A stretch of DNA of 64,000 nt from Megaustenia siamemsis (taxonomy: Eukaryota > Mollusca > Gastropoda > Stylommatophora > Ariophantidae): the NCBI GenBank assembly GCA_032433765.1, contig JAVIAB010000101.1:62326092-62390091 (forward strand), written 5' to 3'. Below are positions 34,415 to 45,855 of the stretch, piece by piece; the stretch's first letter is position 1, and each line of letters begins with the position of its first letter. The notes beneath the pieces were generated by a model. The model had not been told where the DNA came from and did not search any database. It saw only the letters and a list, made by a program, of their open reading frames with translations. A program made the position numbers and the translations under genes.

Positions 34415-34669
34415 TATATCTCCTAACTCTGACATATGCATTAATGTTGTTAGCTTATATCTTCTAGCCCTGACATATACATTAATGTTGTTAAATATAT
34501 CTTCTAGCCATGACATACACATTAATGTTGTTAGCTTATATCTTCTAGTCCTGACATATACATTGATTGTGTTAGCTTATATCTTCTAGCCCTGACATAT
34601 ACATTAATGTTGTTAAATATATCTTCTAGCCCTGACATATGCATTAATGGTGTTAGCTTATATCTTCTA
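34415..34669. repeat. 41-bp minisatellite, block 2
   Basis: About 6 units between the LINE-I and LINE-G insertions, some shortened by 3-4 bases (GTTAAATATATCTTC). Confidence 0.95.
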
Positions 34670-37600
34670 TCGATATAATGGTTTTGCAAGAAACTCTTCT
34701 CGATATAATGGTTTTGCAAGAAACTCTTCTTGCTGACAGGACAGTAAGTACTCCTGGCTATAATTTGTTTTTACAATAGACGACACCTTGGGCAGGCCAT
34801 CCTTGTGCGCAACAATATGGTGGCAGCTGAGGTTGATATGTCTGTGTGGAACAATGCAGAATTGCAGGTACATGCGGTTAGGGTGCAGATCCCAGTTCAT
34901 TTCGTGATTGTTAATGTGTATGCCTGTAATGGGAAGGTGAACACACAACAATGGCAGAATCTCTTCGAATTCGATGAAGAGAATGTCATTTTCTGCGGAG
35001 ACTTTAATGCTAGAGGAAACCAGTGGGGTAACGTCATAACCAACAAGCAGGGAGAAGACCTAGAGAACGCACTGGTATCGGCCGATTTAGTGTGCTTGAA
35101 TGATGGAAGGACAACAAGAATGGCCAGTCGAATAGGGGACTCTGATAGTGTCATAGACCTGGCACTGGTGTCTTCCACCTTCGCACCGGTTTGCAGGTGG
35201 AGTGCACTGGGGTTCCACGGAAGTGATCACTATCCATGTGTGCTCCTAATTGAGAAAGGCGGAAATAAAAGCCAGAGAAGAAAGCTCCACACATTCAACT
35301 ACGAGAAAACAGACCAGGACGTCATTAGCAAAATCAGACATAGGAAACGGAGCGCCCCTCGTAGGAGGCAGGAGAGATGGACGCAGCCACCCTGGTGGAA
35401 CGTAGATATCGAGGAAGCTTGGCGGAGCAAGAGACAAACGGCCAAGACATGGCAGAAAGCCAGAAGGTGTGGTAGAACACAACCTGAGCTCTTGAAGCGT
35501 CTGAAAGTAGAGGTCAATCAAAAAATGATGCACTTTAAACTATGCGCTAAGCCGGCTAAGGATGCCAAATGGGATGACTTCTGTAAAAAGTGTGCTCAGA
35601 AAAATCGCTCGCCACATTCTGGCGCCTTCATCAGTGCATGAATGGCACACCACGACACAGAGGTATACCAGACTTTCAGAGCACAGGCCAGATATGGCAC
35701 AAATCTGATGAGAGCAAAGGGAAGACCCTGCTTGCCCGCTACATTGAGCAGACGGACCAAAGAAATGAGGCTGTAAGAATGAGGATACGGGGATCTTTGT
35801 CAAATTTGTGTAAGGATGTAGGGCTGGAAGAAGATCTCACAATCACAACCGATACCATTCGCACGACACTTAAATGGTCACACAACACTGCTCCTGGTCC
35901 AGATAGTGTTCGGTATGATGTCATAGGCGATTTAGCTGATGACGACTTGACAACACTGGCCAATGAGTTTAATGCCAGTATTCGGAGTGGCCAGATTAAG
36001 GAGGAGTGGCTACACAGCTACTTACTACCGCTACCGAAACCAAACAAGGACCATTCTCAGATCAGTGCCTACAGAATCATCACAATGCAGAACACTGTGG
36101 GCAAGCTGCTGGAGAAAATAGTTGCCCGTGTCCTCACCTGTCGCCTTGAACAGAAACGCGTATTCCCTTCCACACTCGGAGGTTATAGATATAACAAAGA
36201 GACATGGCTCAATGCGGCAGTATTTGCCTATGATGTCTTCGAAGGCTTCCACAGACGAGAGGAGATATGTGCTGCTGCTATAGATCTGGAGGATGCATAC
36301 AACAGGGTACCATTTGAATATCTCATGCATATGCTTCTCAAACTGGCGGTGAACCCCTTCCTCATTAGATGGATCGCCGCGGCTATTGTTTCAGAGGAAG
36401 GTGATACTCAGACGTGGAAGTTGGTCTTCCGAGCCAACATCCATTTGTCCTGGGCTGCCACAAGGCTCACCATTGTCACCAGTTCTATTTAACGTTTACA
36501 CAATAACGATCGCGGCCCAACAGCTGGATGGGAGGGGAAGAACTATGACTTTTGCTGATGATATTCTGGTATATCGACAGGGAAGAGACAGACGGGGAAT
36601 CGCCTCCACAATGCATAACGAACTCGATCGCATTTCATCCTGGTGTGGGGTTTCAGGTGCCTTGGTTAATCCTAATAAAGCATCAGTTTCATGGTTCTCC
36701 CTTAACAATCATATCGTTAATACAACCACACCGGTAGTACGAATGGGAGCTGATGAGGTGACCAGGGACAAGTTGATGACATACCTCGGAGTTATGTTTG
36801 ATCGCAGCCTGTGTTTTCGGGACCATGTCGACCATGTGATAACAAAATCCCGCAAAGGATTAGCCGCCTTGAAGGTCATGGCAGCTGCCAACATCGAGCA
36901 GAGGCTACTTATTCTTCTGTTCCAGGGATTAGTCCTCGCACCAATCGAGTATGCCCTGGCCATTCTTACTGTCAGTACAACTCAAATTGATAGGCTGGAG
37001 AAAATACAAAATGAAGCCATGCGCATTATCCTGGGATGTACGAGGGACACTCCCTGTGTATCAATGAGGTATCTTCTTGACTTTCCAACCATGGATGACA
37101 GAATTAAGATCTGGAGAGCACGAGCATACCTGAAGATTAGTACAAATACAGAGCATCCATTGCACCACGTGCTCAACACAGAGAAAGGTACCAGGCTAAA
37201 AAGAGGCAAATCATGGGTGGGCCGGGCAGAAGATGTCATCAAACAGGTCTGTGGGCTTACCAATATCAGCGTTGGTGAGGAGTGGATACCGGTGCCTACG
37301 TCATTCAAGGGAACTTTCTCATGTATTGTCACACTCGACAGGAAAAGTAGGGAACAGAACCCGGTCGTGGTGAATGCTGAGGTCAACGGTCTCATCTGCG
37401 ATAATACCGATGAGAAAGATGCAGTCATCTATACAGACGGATCTGTAAGACGACACGAAAGATGTGCATGGGCATTTACAGCACGCTCAGCAGGCAGAAT
37501 AGCCAAGGAAGACAGTGGTGCATACGCCATGACCACGAGTAGCATGACAATGGAGGTGATGGCAGTGACCAAGGCATTCAAATGGTTAGAGTCACAAGAC

Positions 37601-38090
37601 TACATCCACGCATGTATACTGAGTGATTCGATGAGCATGATAAAAAAAATGGAGGCGGGCTATGTACGCATGCAATGGGTAGAGTCGTTGCAGAAATCCA
37701 AAATACGTAAGGTCACCTTTGTCTATGTCCCTGGACATGCGGGAGTACGGGGAAATGAGCGAGCGGACAGGTTGGCTAGCTGCGCTGTCGTTGAGGACGG
37801 GCAATCGATGGATCGGGCGGACATCATCAATGCCCTTCGAGATGTTGGAAGAGCACAGGACTTCGACAAACACAGATCAACGTCACTTCTTCGGATGATG
37901 GAAATGGGGGTTAAGATGGGCACGGCCAGAAATGAGAAACTTGGTGGCCATGTAAGAAGACTTATCAACCAACATAGAACTAGAGTCGTCAGTCGCTGGA
38001 CACTGAGGGAATTGCTGAGGAGGGGATCTGAGCACCTATGGACATGTTCGGAGTGCAATGATGATGACCCGCAAATAACTCAATAACTAA
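34670..38090 (+). mobile_element. LINE-G, 3.4-kb I/Nimbus-like retrotransposon inserted in the 41-bp array
   Basis: 5'-truncated within the endonuclease and complete at the 3' end (tail GCAAATAACTCAATAACTAA). Flanked by ATCTTCTA at 34662-34669 and 38091-38098. Deleting the insert plus one duplicate restores the unit GCTTATATCTTCTAGCCCTG, so the array is older. A perfect 30-bp tandem duplication sits at the 5' junction (34671-34700 and 34701-34730). Domain order EN-RT-RNase H places it in the I-like group. Confidence 0.96.
34702..38086 (+). pseudogene. LINE-G ORF2: endonuclease, reverse transcriptase, RNase H
   Basis: Polyprotein that nicks the target and copies the element RNA. Endonuclease: VLQET near 34711, FCGDFNARG near 34992 and the SDSVIDLALV and GFHGSDHYPCVLL motifs to about 35260. 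RT: PGPDSVRYDVI (35897), AYRIITMQNTVGKLLEKIV (36068), AAIDLEDAYNRVPFEYL (36273), CPGLPQGSPLSPVLFNVYT (36441) and TFADDILVYRQGR (36548). RNase H: AVIYTDGSVRRHE (37420), SSMTMEVMAV, LSDSMSMIKK, PGHAGVRGNERADRLAS (37732), so the D-E-D and H/D residues are all present. C-terminal TCSECNDDD replaces a full zinc knuckle. Frame breaks near 34778, 35600 and 36383 inactivate it, but the last 566 codons are uninterrupted. Confidence 0.95.
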
Positions 38091-39655
38091 ATCTTCTAGC
38101 CCTGACATATACATTATTGTTGTTAGCTTATATTGTATAGCCCTGACATATACATTAATGTGGTTAACGTATATCTTCTAACTCTGACATGTTCATTAAT
38201 GTCGTTAGCTTATACCTTCTAGCCGTGACATATACATTAATATTGTTAGCTTATCTCTTCTAGACCTGACATATACATTAATGTTGTTACCTTATATCGT
38301 CTAGCCGTGACATATACATTAATGTTGTTAGCTTATATATTCTAACTCTGACATATACATTAATGTTGTTAGCTTTTATCTTCTAGCCGTGACATGTACA
38401 TTAATGTTTTAACCTATATCATTTAGCCCTAACGTATACATTAGTGTTGTTAGCTTATATCTTTAAGCCCTGACATATACATTAATGTTGTTAGCGTACA
38501 TCTTCTAGCCCTGACATATAAATTAATGTTGCTAGCTTATATCTCCTAACTCTAACATATACATTAATGTTGTAAGCTTATATCTTCTAACTCTAACATA
38601 TACATTAATGTTGTAAGCGTATATCTTCTAACTCTGACATATACATTAATGTTGTTAGCGTATATCTTCTAACTCTAACATATACATTAAAGTTGTTAGC
38701 GTATATCTTCTAACTCTAACATATACATTAATGCTGTTAGCGTATATCTTCTAACTCTGACATATACATTAATGTTGTTAGCGTATATCTTCTAACTCTA
38801 ACATATACATTAATGCTGTTAGCGTATATCTTCTAACTCTAACATATACATTAATGCTGTTAGCGTATATCTTCTAACTCTGACATATACATAATGTTGT
38901 TAGCGTATATCTTCTAACTCTAACATATACATTAATGTTGTAAGCGTATATCTTCTAACTCTAACATATACATTAATGTTGTAAGCGTATATCTTCTAAC
39001 TCTAACATATACATTAATGTTGTTAGCGTATATCTTCTAACTCTAACATATACATTAAAGTTTTTAGCGTATATCTTCTAACTCTAACATATACATTAAT
39101 GTTGTAAGCGTATATCTTCTAACTCTAACATATACATTAATGTTGTAAGCGTATATCTTCTAACTCTAACATATACATTAATGTTGTAAGCGTATATCTT
39201 CTAACTCTAACATATACATTAAAGTTGTTAGCGTATATCTTCTAACTCTAACATATACATTAATGCTGTTAGCGTATATCTTCTAACTCTGACATATACA
39301 TTAATGTTGTTAGCGTATATCTTCTAACTCTAACATATACATTAATGTTGTAAGCGTATATCTTCTAACTCTGACATATACATTAATGCTGTTAGCGTAT
39401 ATCTTCTAACTCTAACATATACATTAATGTTGTTAGCGTATATCTTCTAACTCTAACATATACATTAATGCTGTTAGCGTATATCTTCTAACTCTAACAT
39501 ATACATTAATGTTGTTAGCGTATATCTTCTAACTCTAACATATACATTAATGTTGTTAGCGTATATCTTCTAACTCTGACATATACATAATGTTGTTAGC
39601 TTATATCTACTAATTCTGACATATACATTAATGTTGTTAACGTATATCTTCTAAA
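38091..39655. repeat. 41-bp minisatellite, block 3
   Basis: About 38 units. From about 38520 the array is homogenised to a TAACTCTAACATATACATTA / GTTAGCGTATATCTTC type with GTTG-TAAGCG and CTG-TTAGCG variants in a regular order, unlike blocks 1 and 2. Confidence 0.96.
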
Positions 39656-39756
39656 GCTGTCTTCATACCTTGGAGTGTTTAACACTCCCCACCACTGGCT
39701 CCTTGCTACCAGCTTTACCGCAGCATCGCAATTATTTGCCTATCTCCCCCCCCCCC

Positions 39757-40000
39757 CTGTATTGTAGAATGCTCGTTTGTATTGTATTTTCCAATTTCTA
39801 TTGTATAGAGTCCGTTTATATTGTATTCTCCAATGTGTATTGCAGAGTGCCCGTTTTGTATAGTAGAGTGTCCCTTTTGTATTGTAGAGTGCCCTTTTTT
39901 ATATTGTATATTGCCCGTGTTGTATTCTAGAATGCCCGTTTTGTATTGTAGAGTGCCCCTTTTTATAGTGTATATTACCCGTTTTGCCTTTTAGAGTTTT
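39757..40000. repeat. Degenerate ~21-bp repeat
   Basis: About 11 diverged units based on GCCCGTTTTGTATTGTAGAGT. Preceded by an 11-base C run at 39751. Confidence 0.8.
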
Positions 40001-40609
40001 GCTGTCACCACCTGGTAGTATTCATACGAACACTAACCGTTTTATTTCTCAAGAATGTATCTACTAATAATAACTGTGTTACTTTACTTAATGGAAATTA
40101 CTGATAGATCCGTGAGTGTTCTTATAGCGCATCATTTGAATACCTTCCCCACGCTTAATTGGGTGCCACGTTAATTTATCATAGATACATATTGCATATC
40201 ATATATATAATTTAATTAAAACATGACATTTTCTTGTTTAAGGAAAAGTCGTTGTATCATCAGCTAATTCATATAACGTTTGGTAAGCACACACGTGTAC
40301 TGATTTCTTATCGACATCCACGACATTTATGGCTTCAATAACTTACATTGTTTGCTCTTGATGCAACCTGAAGAAGACGATAGCAGACTTTAGATTAGCA
40401 AATTGTTACTTAAACACATTTAATATGTATGACGTAGCATATGTAGTATATAGTATGACATAGCGTATATAGTATATAGTATGAGGTAGAGCACGTTAGA
40501 TTTAGGGCAAGTGTTAATGGCAAACAATGACAAATTGTGCTTGTTGGTTAGAATGACTGATGGCCTACTTCAATGCTAACATTCGTCATGCTATTTAATT
40601 AAAGTAGAA
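40001..40609. other. No recognised feature
   Basis: Contains a short tandem duplication around 40428-40490 (GTAGTATATAGTATGA). Nothing else seen. Confidence 0.4.
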
Positions 40610-40775
40610 CAAGCAGTGAAGGAGATAGAGGGAAGCAAAGAGAACAGATACCAGGCAGCTGAAGTCAATGGCTTGGCAGAAAGTCAACAACAGAAATGAT
40701 AAATAACTGTCGAGATCGAAAGTTGTGGAGAGACATGATCACCTACGCAAGCAGAAACGGTACTTGATGATGAGT
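40610..40775 (+). mobile_element. LINE-D2 3' fragment
   Basis: GAGATAGAGGGAAGCAAAGAG, AACAACAGAAATGATAAATA, GAGACATGATCACCTACGC; ends CTTGATGATGAG. Confidence 0.88.
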
Positions 40776-40845
40776 GGTCTAGTTAGGTTCCACAAGTTAA
40801 TTCATCTATAGCAATACTATACTGGAACAAATAACTTACCTTTAC

Positions 40846-40970
40846 AGTATTGGTTGCTTATTTAATGTTTGCTGCGCGAAATATTCCCACCGTTAGTTCA
40901 GTTAGACAACAAGAATTGAAAGATGTATTGTCTCAACACGCCAACAGGTTAGAAGACTCTGTAAAAAGTG
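40846..40970 (+). other. Possible host exon
   Basis: CTTACCTTTACAG at 40834-40846 is a plausible splice acceptor. It is followed by an open stretch reading LVAYLMFAARNIPTVSSVRQ then QELKDVLSQHANRLEDS, with a helical, non-repetitive composition. The frame then runs into LINE-G, which begins at about 40971. No family recognised. It could be the remains of an exon disrupted by LINE-G, or chance. Confidence 0.25.
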
Positions 40971-41006
40971 GAGGCGGGCTCAGTACGAAGGCAATGGTTA
41001 GTCATT
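40971..41006 (+). mobile_element. LINE-G, left part before a LINE-D1 insertion
   Basis: AAAAAGTGGAGGCGGGCTCA matches 37645-37665 of the long LINE-G. It ends at the duplicated GGTTAGTCATT. Confidence 0.85.
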
Positions 41007-41396
41007 CATCATCATCATGTACCCTGCCGGTTGGCGTAGGCGATCATGTCCCTCCACAATCTTCTATCTACAGTGCATCGTATCAGTTCTGTTGTTGACT
41101 GTTTTCCATGCCATGACACCAAGCTATCCATTATTTTCTCTCTTTGTCGTCCACGATCTCTCTTTCCTTTTATTTTGCCAGTTGTAACCAAGTATTCCAA
41201 CTTTCCTCTTCTCATGATGTGCCCAAAAAATGTTGATTGCTTCTTTCTGATGTTTTGTAAGAGCTCCCTTTTTGTGTTGGCCTCTTTGAGAACTTCCTCA
41301 TTGGTCTTTGTATCTGTCCAGGGAACTTTCAACATTCTTCTGAGAAATCCCATCTCTGTGGCCTCTAACCGTCTTTTCATTTGTTTGTCTACAGTC
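41007..41396 (-). mobile_element. LINE-D1 inserted in LINE-G
   Basis: Minus strand 41380-41015 is fully open over 121 codons: KRRLEATEMGFLRRMLKVPW, TKRELLQNIRKKQSTFFGHI, REKIMDSLVSWHGKQ, RRLWRDMIAYANRQGT. Its tail complement is CATCATCATCATG. Flanked by a perfect 11-bp duplication GGTTAGTCATT at 40996-41006 and 41397-41407. The open frame makes this the youngest D1 copy here. Confidence 0.95.
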
Positions 41397-41815
41397 GGTT
41401 AGTCATTACAGAAGTCAAAAGTACGTAAGGTCACCTTTGACTATCTCTCTGGACACGTGGAAGTACGGGGAAATGAAAGTGAGGACAGGTTGGTTAGCTG
41501 CGCTATCATTGAGGACGGTCAACCAATGGATCAGGCTGACATCATCAATGCCCTTCGAGATGTCGGAAGGGCTCAGAACTTCAATAACCACGAATCCACA
41601 TTACTATTTGGATGAAAGAGATGGGAGTTAAGATGAGCACAGCCAGAAACGAAAAACTTAGTTGGCGTGTAAGAAGACTAATCAAACAACACAGAATGGA
41701 ATCACCAGTCGCTGGACACTGCGGGACATAGTAAGAAGGGGATATGAGCACCTATGGATATGTTCAGAGTATAATGGTGATGACCGGTAAATAACTCAAT
41801 AACTTAATAGCTCAA
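41397..41815 (+). mobile_element. LINE-G, right part after LINE-D1
   Basis: Continues the RNase H C-terminus (GTACGTAAGGTCACCTTTGA, then a GH.E.RGNESED-like block) to the end motif (CACCTATGGATATGTTCAG) and tail AAATAACTCAATAACTTAAT. Frameshifted. Confidence 0.9.
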
Positions 41816-41968
41816 CAACTTACCTTTAAAATATTTCTTGACACCTTTGCTAATGCATTCTAGGAACATCAAACAAAAACGATAAGTGTCAAATATTAGG
41901 AGGCTTTTACTTGTCAAACACGTATTCGAAAATCTAAAAGTAGTCAATAAATCGCCCGTGCGCTGCCG
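41800..41968 (+). repeat. Direct repeat, left arm (~165 bp)
   Basis: From the LINE-G tail through CAAACAAAAACGATAAGTGT and GAAAATCTAAAAGTAGTC. The partner is at 42453-42625, about 85-90 percent alike by eye. LINE-B and a LINE-D2 scrap lie between the arms. Confidence 0.85.
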
Positions 41969-42370
41969 GTGCCCGAAAGGGGAGTAAAGAATAGCGGCGC
42001 TCTACCCTACCAGGCATGTTCGTAAGAGGCGAGAAAGGAGGGTAGGCATGGGACTGGCTATCCCATACTGTAAAAAAAATAAGCCGAAAAAACTTCACAA
42101 TCATGGGAGAGTCGAAGACGAAGGTGCTGGGAAGGACACACACTACGGAAGCAAACTGAGAGTATTACACAACAGGCCCTTTTTTGGAATCCACAGGGAA
42201 AGACAAAGAGGAAGACCAAGAAAGTCTTGTAGAAGACAGATATAAGCATAGATGAAAATGATGGGGAATATATGGAATGATCTAAAAAGAATTAGAAAAA
42301 AAAACAGAACGACTTGGAAAGTGTTTGTTGAAGACCTATGCTCCACTGGGAGCTGAAAAGGAAGAAGAAG
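41950..42370 (+). mobile_element. LINE-B 3' fragment
   Basis: Sense copy: the GAAAGGGGAGTAAAGAATAG / CATGTTCGTAAGAGGCGAG segment, then [13 protein letters not shown] code and [18 protein letters not shown], ending in GAGCTGAAAAGGAAGAAGAAG. It shares the unusual upstream block with the copy at 10891-11431. Confidence 0.8.
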
Positions 42371-42384
42371 TATTATAATTAATC

Positions 42385-42452
42385 AACACGGACATTAGGA
42401 CAACAGATAAGAAAACACTGACGTCTGTAGAAATAGGGTTTTACAGAAGAAT
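42385..42452 (+). mobile_element. LINE-D2 scrap
   Basis: GACAACAGATAAGAAAAC and GTAGAAATAGGGTTTTACAG match the VE.GFYRRM block of LINE-D2. It is cut off by the right arm of the direct repeat. Confidence 0.6.
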
Positions 42453-42625
42453 GTAAATAACTCAATAACTCAAAAACATAATAGCTCAACATATTACCCT
42501 TAAAGTATTTCTTGACACATTTTTAATGCTTCATAGGAATAGCAAACAAAAACGATAAGTGTTAAATATTAGGAGGTTTTTACTTGTCAAACACTTATTA
42601 GAAAATCTAAAAGTAGTCAATAAAT
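42453..42625 (+). repeat. Direct repeat, right arm
   Basis: Diverged copy of 41800-41968, including the LINE-G-like tail AATAACTCAATAACTCAA. Confidence 0.85.
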
Positions 42626-43020
42626 CGGTAAGTTTGTAGGATCCGCTAGTCAAGTTGATTTAGAAATGGAGCTTCAGTTTATACTACCATTCGTTCATTG
42701 AGTGCCGTCTCCACATCGAAGCCTGGCTACGACCGAGCACGTTTAGTCGGTCACTTACCTTAATGGTGTACGTTGTCATATTCATGGTTCACATGACCAC
42801 CTTTAGACTTTATCTTTCCATTTTAGCCTTGGTCTGCCTCGTCTGTAATGTCCCTTGACTTCCAAAATAAATTAAACAAAAGGTACTGTGTCTTTTCACA
42901 TATTCAAATTTATATAAATTTATTTATCTTTTCCGAATTCTGTTTAGTAGTTATTTTAATTTTTAGCTTATTCAGAACTTCAGATACTATACAATAATAG
43001 TATAATAAAATACTATACTC

Positions 43021-45855
43021 TAACACTATACTATACTATACTATACTATACTATACTATACTATACTATACTATACTATACTATACTATACTATACTAAA
43101 CTATACTATACTATACTATACTATACTATACTATACAATACTATACTATACTATACTATACTATACTATACTATACTATACTATACTATACTATACTGTA
43201 CTATACTATAATATACTATACTATACTATACTATACTATACTAGACTATACTATACTATATACTATAATATTCTATGCTATGCTATGCTATACTATGCTA
43301 TACTATACTATACTATACTATACTATACTATACTATACTATACTATACTATACTATACTATACTATACTATACTATACTATACTATACTATACTATACTA
43401 TACTATACTATACTATACTATACTATACTATATTATACTACACTACACTATACTATACTATACTATACTATACTATACTATACTATACTATACTATACTA
43501 TACTATACTATACTATACTATACTATACTATACTATACTATACTATACTATACTATACTATACTATACTATACTATACTATACTATACTATACTATACTA
43601 CTCTATATTATACTACTCTATACTATACTATTCTATACTATACTATACTTTACTATACTATACTATTCTATACTATACTCTACTCTACTGTACTCTACTA
43701 TACTCTACTATACTATACTATACTACACTATACTATACTATACTATACTATACTATACTATACTATACTATACTATACTATACTATACTATACTATACTA
43801 TACTATACCATAATACAACACACTATACAATACTATACTATAATATACTATACTACACTGAACTGAACTGTACTGTAACACACTATACTAAACTATACTA
43901 TACTATATTATATTATACTATACTATACTATACTATACTATACTATACTATACTATACTATACTATACTATACTATACTATACTATACTATACTATACTA
44001 TACTATACTATAATATACTATACTATACTATACTATACTATACTATACTATACTATACTATACTATACTATACTATACTATACTATACTATACTATACTA
44101 TATCATACTATACTATACTATACTATACTATACTATACTATACTATACTATACTATACTATACTATACTATACTATACTATACAATACTATACTATGCTA
44201 TACTATACTATACTATACTATACTATACTATACTATACTATACTATACTATACTATACTATACTACACTATACTATACTATACTATACTATACTATACTA
44301 TACTATACTATAATATACTGTTATATAATATACGTTACTATTCTATACCATACTATACCATACTATACTATACTATACTATGCTATGCTATACTATACTA
44401 TACTTTACTATACTATACTATACTATACTATACTATACTATACTATACTATACTATACTATACTATACTATACTGTACTGTACTGTGCTATGCTATGCTA
44501 TGCTATGCTATACTATGATATACTATATTATACTATACTATACTATACTATACTATACTATACTATACTATACCGTACTGTATTAAACTATATTGTTCTA
44601 TACTATACTATACTGTACTATACTGTTCTATACTATACTATACTATACTATATTTTACTATTCTATCCTATACTATACTATACTTTACTATACTATACTA
44701 TACTATACTATACTATACTCACTATACTATACTATACTATACTATACTATACTATACTATACTATACTATACTATACTATACTATACTATACTATACTAT
44801 ACTATACCATACTATACTATACTATACCATAATAAACCATAATATACAATACTTTACTATACTATACTATACTACACTGAACTGCACTGTACTGTACTGT
44901 ACTGAACTGTACTGTCCTGCACTATACTAAACTATACTATACTATACTATACTATTCTATACTATACTATACTATACTGTTATATAATATACTTTACTAT
45001 TCTATACCATACTATACTATACTATACTATACTCTACTGTACTATACTATACTATACTATACTATACTATACTATACTATACTATGCTATGCTACGCTAT
45101 GCTATGCTATGCTATGCTATACTATACTATACTATACTATTATATACTATACTATACTGTACTAAACTATACTGTTCTATACTATACTATACTATACTAT
45201 ACTATACTATACTATACTATACTATACTATACTATACTATACTATACTATACTATACTATACTATACTATACTATACTGTACTATACTATACTATACTAT
45301 ACTGTATTTTACTATTCTATACTATTCTATACTATACTATACTATACTATACTATACTATACTGTACTATACTATACTATACTATACTATACTATACTAT
45401 ACTATACTATACTATACTATACTATACTATACTATACTATACTATACTATACTATACTATACTGTACTGTACTGTACTGTACTGTACTGTACTGTACAAT
45501 ACTGTACTGTACTATACTGTACTATACTATACTGTACTATACTATAATATACTATACTATAATGTACTATACTATACTATACTATACTATACTATACATG
45601 TACTGTACTGTACTGTACTGTACTGTACTTTACTGTACTGTACTGTACTATACTATACTATACTATACTGTACTGTACTGTACTATACTATACTATACTA
45701 TACTATACTATACTATACTATACTATACTATACTATACTATACTATACTATACTATACTATACTATACTATACTATACTATACTATACTATACTATACTA
45801 TACTATTCTATACTATACTATACTATACTGTACTGTACTATACTATACTATACTA
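43021..45855 (+). repeat. 2.8-kb CTATA pentamer satellite
   Basis: Over 560 units of CTATA/TATAC. Variants are clustered by type: GCTAT clusters at 43275-43310, 44380-44395, 44487-44515 and 45085-45120; CTGTA clusters at 45464-45500 and 45600-45690; TTCTA and TTTTA units are scattered. Two larger segments resemble each other (about 43815-44000 and 44820-44960, both with ATACAACAC/ATAATAAAC, ACACTGAACTGxACTG). All three plus-strand frames stay open for hundreds of codons (YYTIL repeats), because the pentamer has no stop. These are not genes. Confidence 0.98.

Noticed and set aside
42042..42065. Ribosomal RNA origin for the GAAAGGGGAGTAAAG / CATGTTCGTAAGAGGC block before LINE-B
   Set aside because: I could not match it to conserved rRNA stretches, and it occurs in the same place relative to LINE-B at two sites, so it is treated as part of that family.
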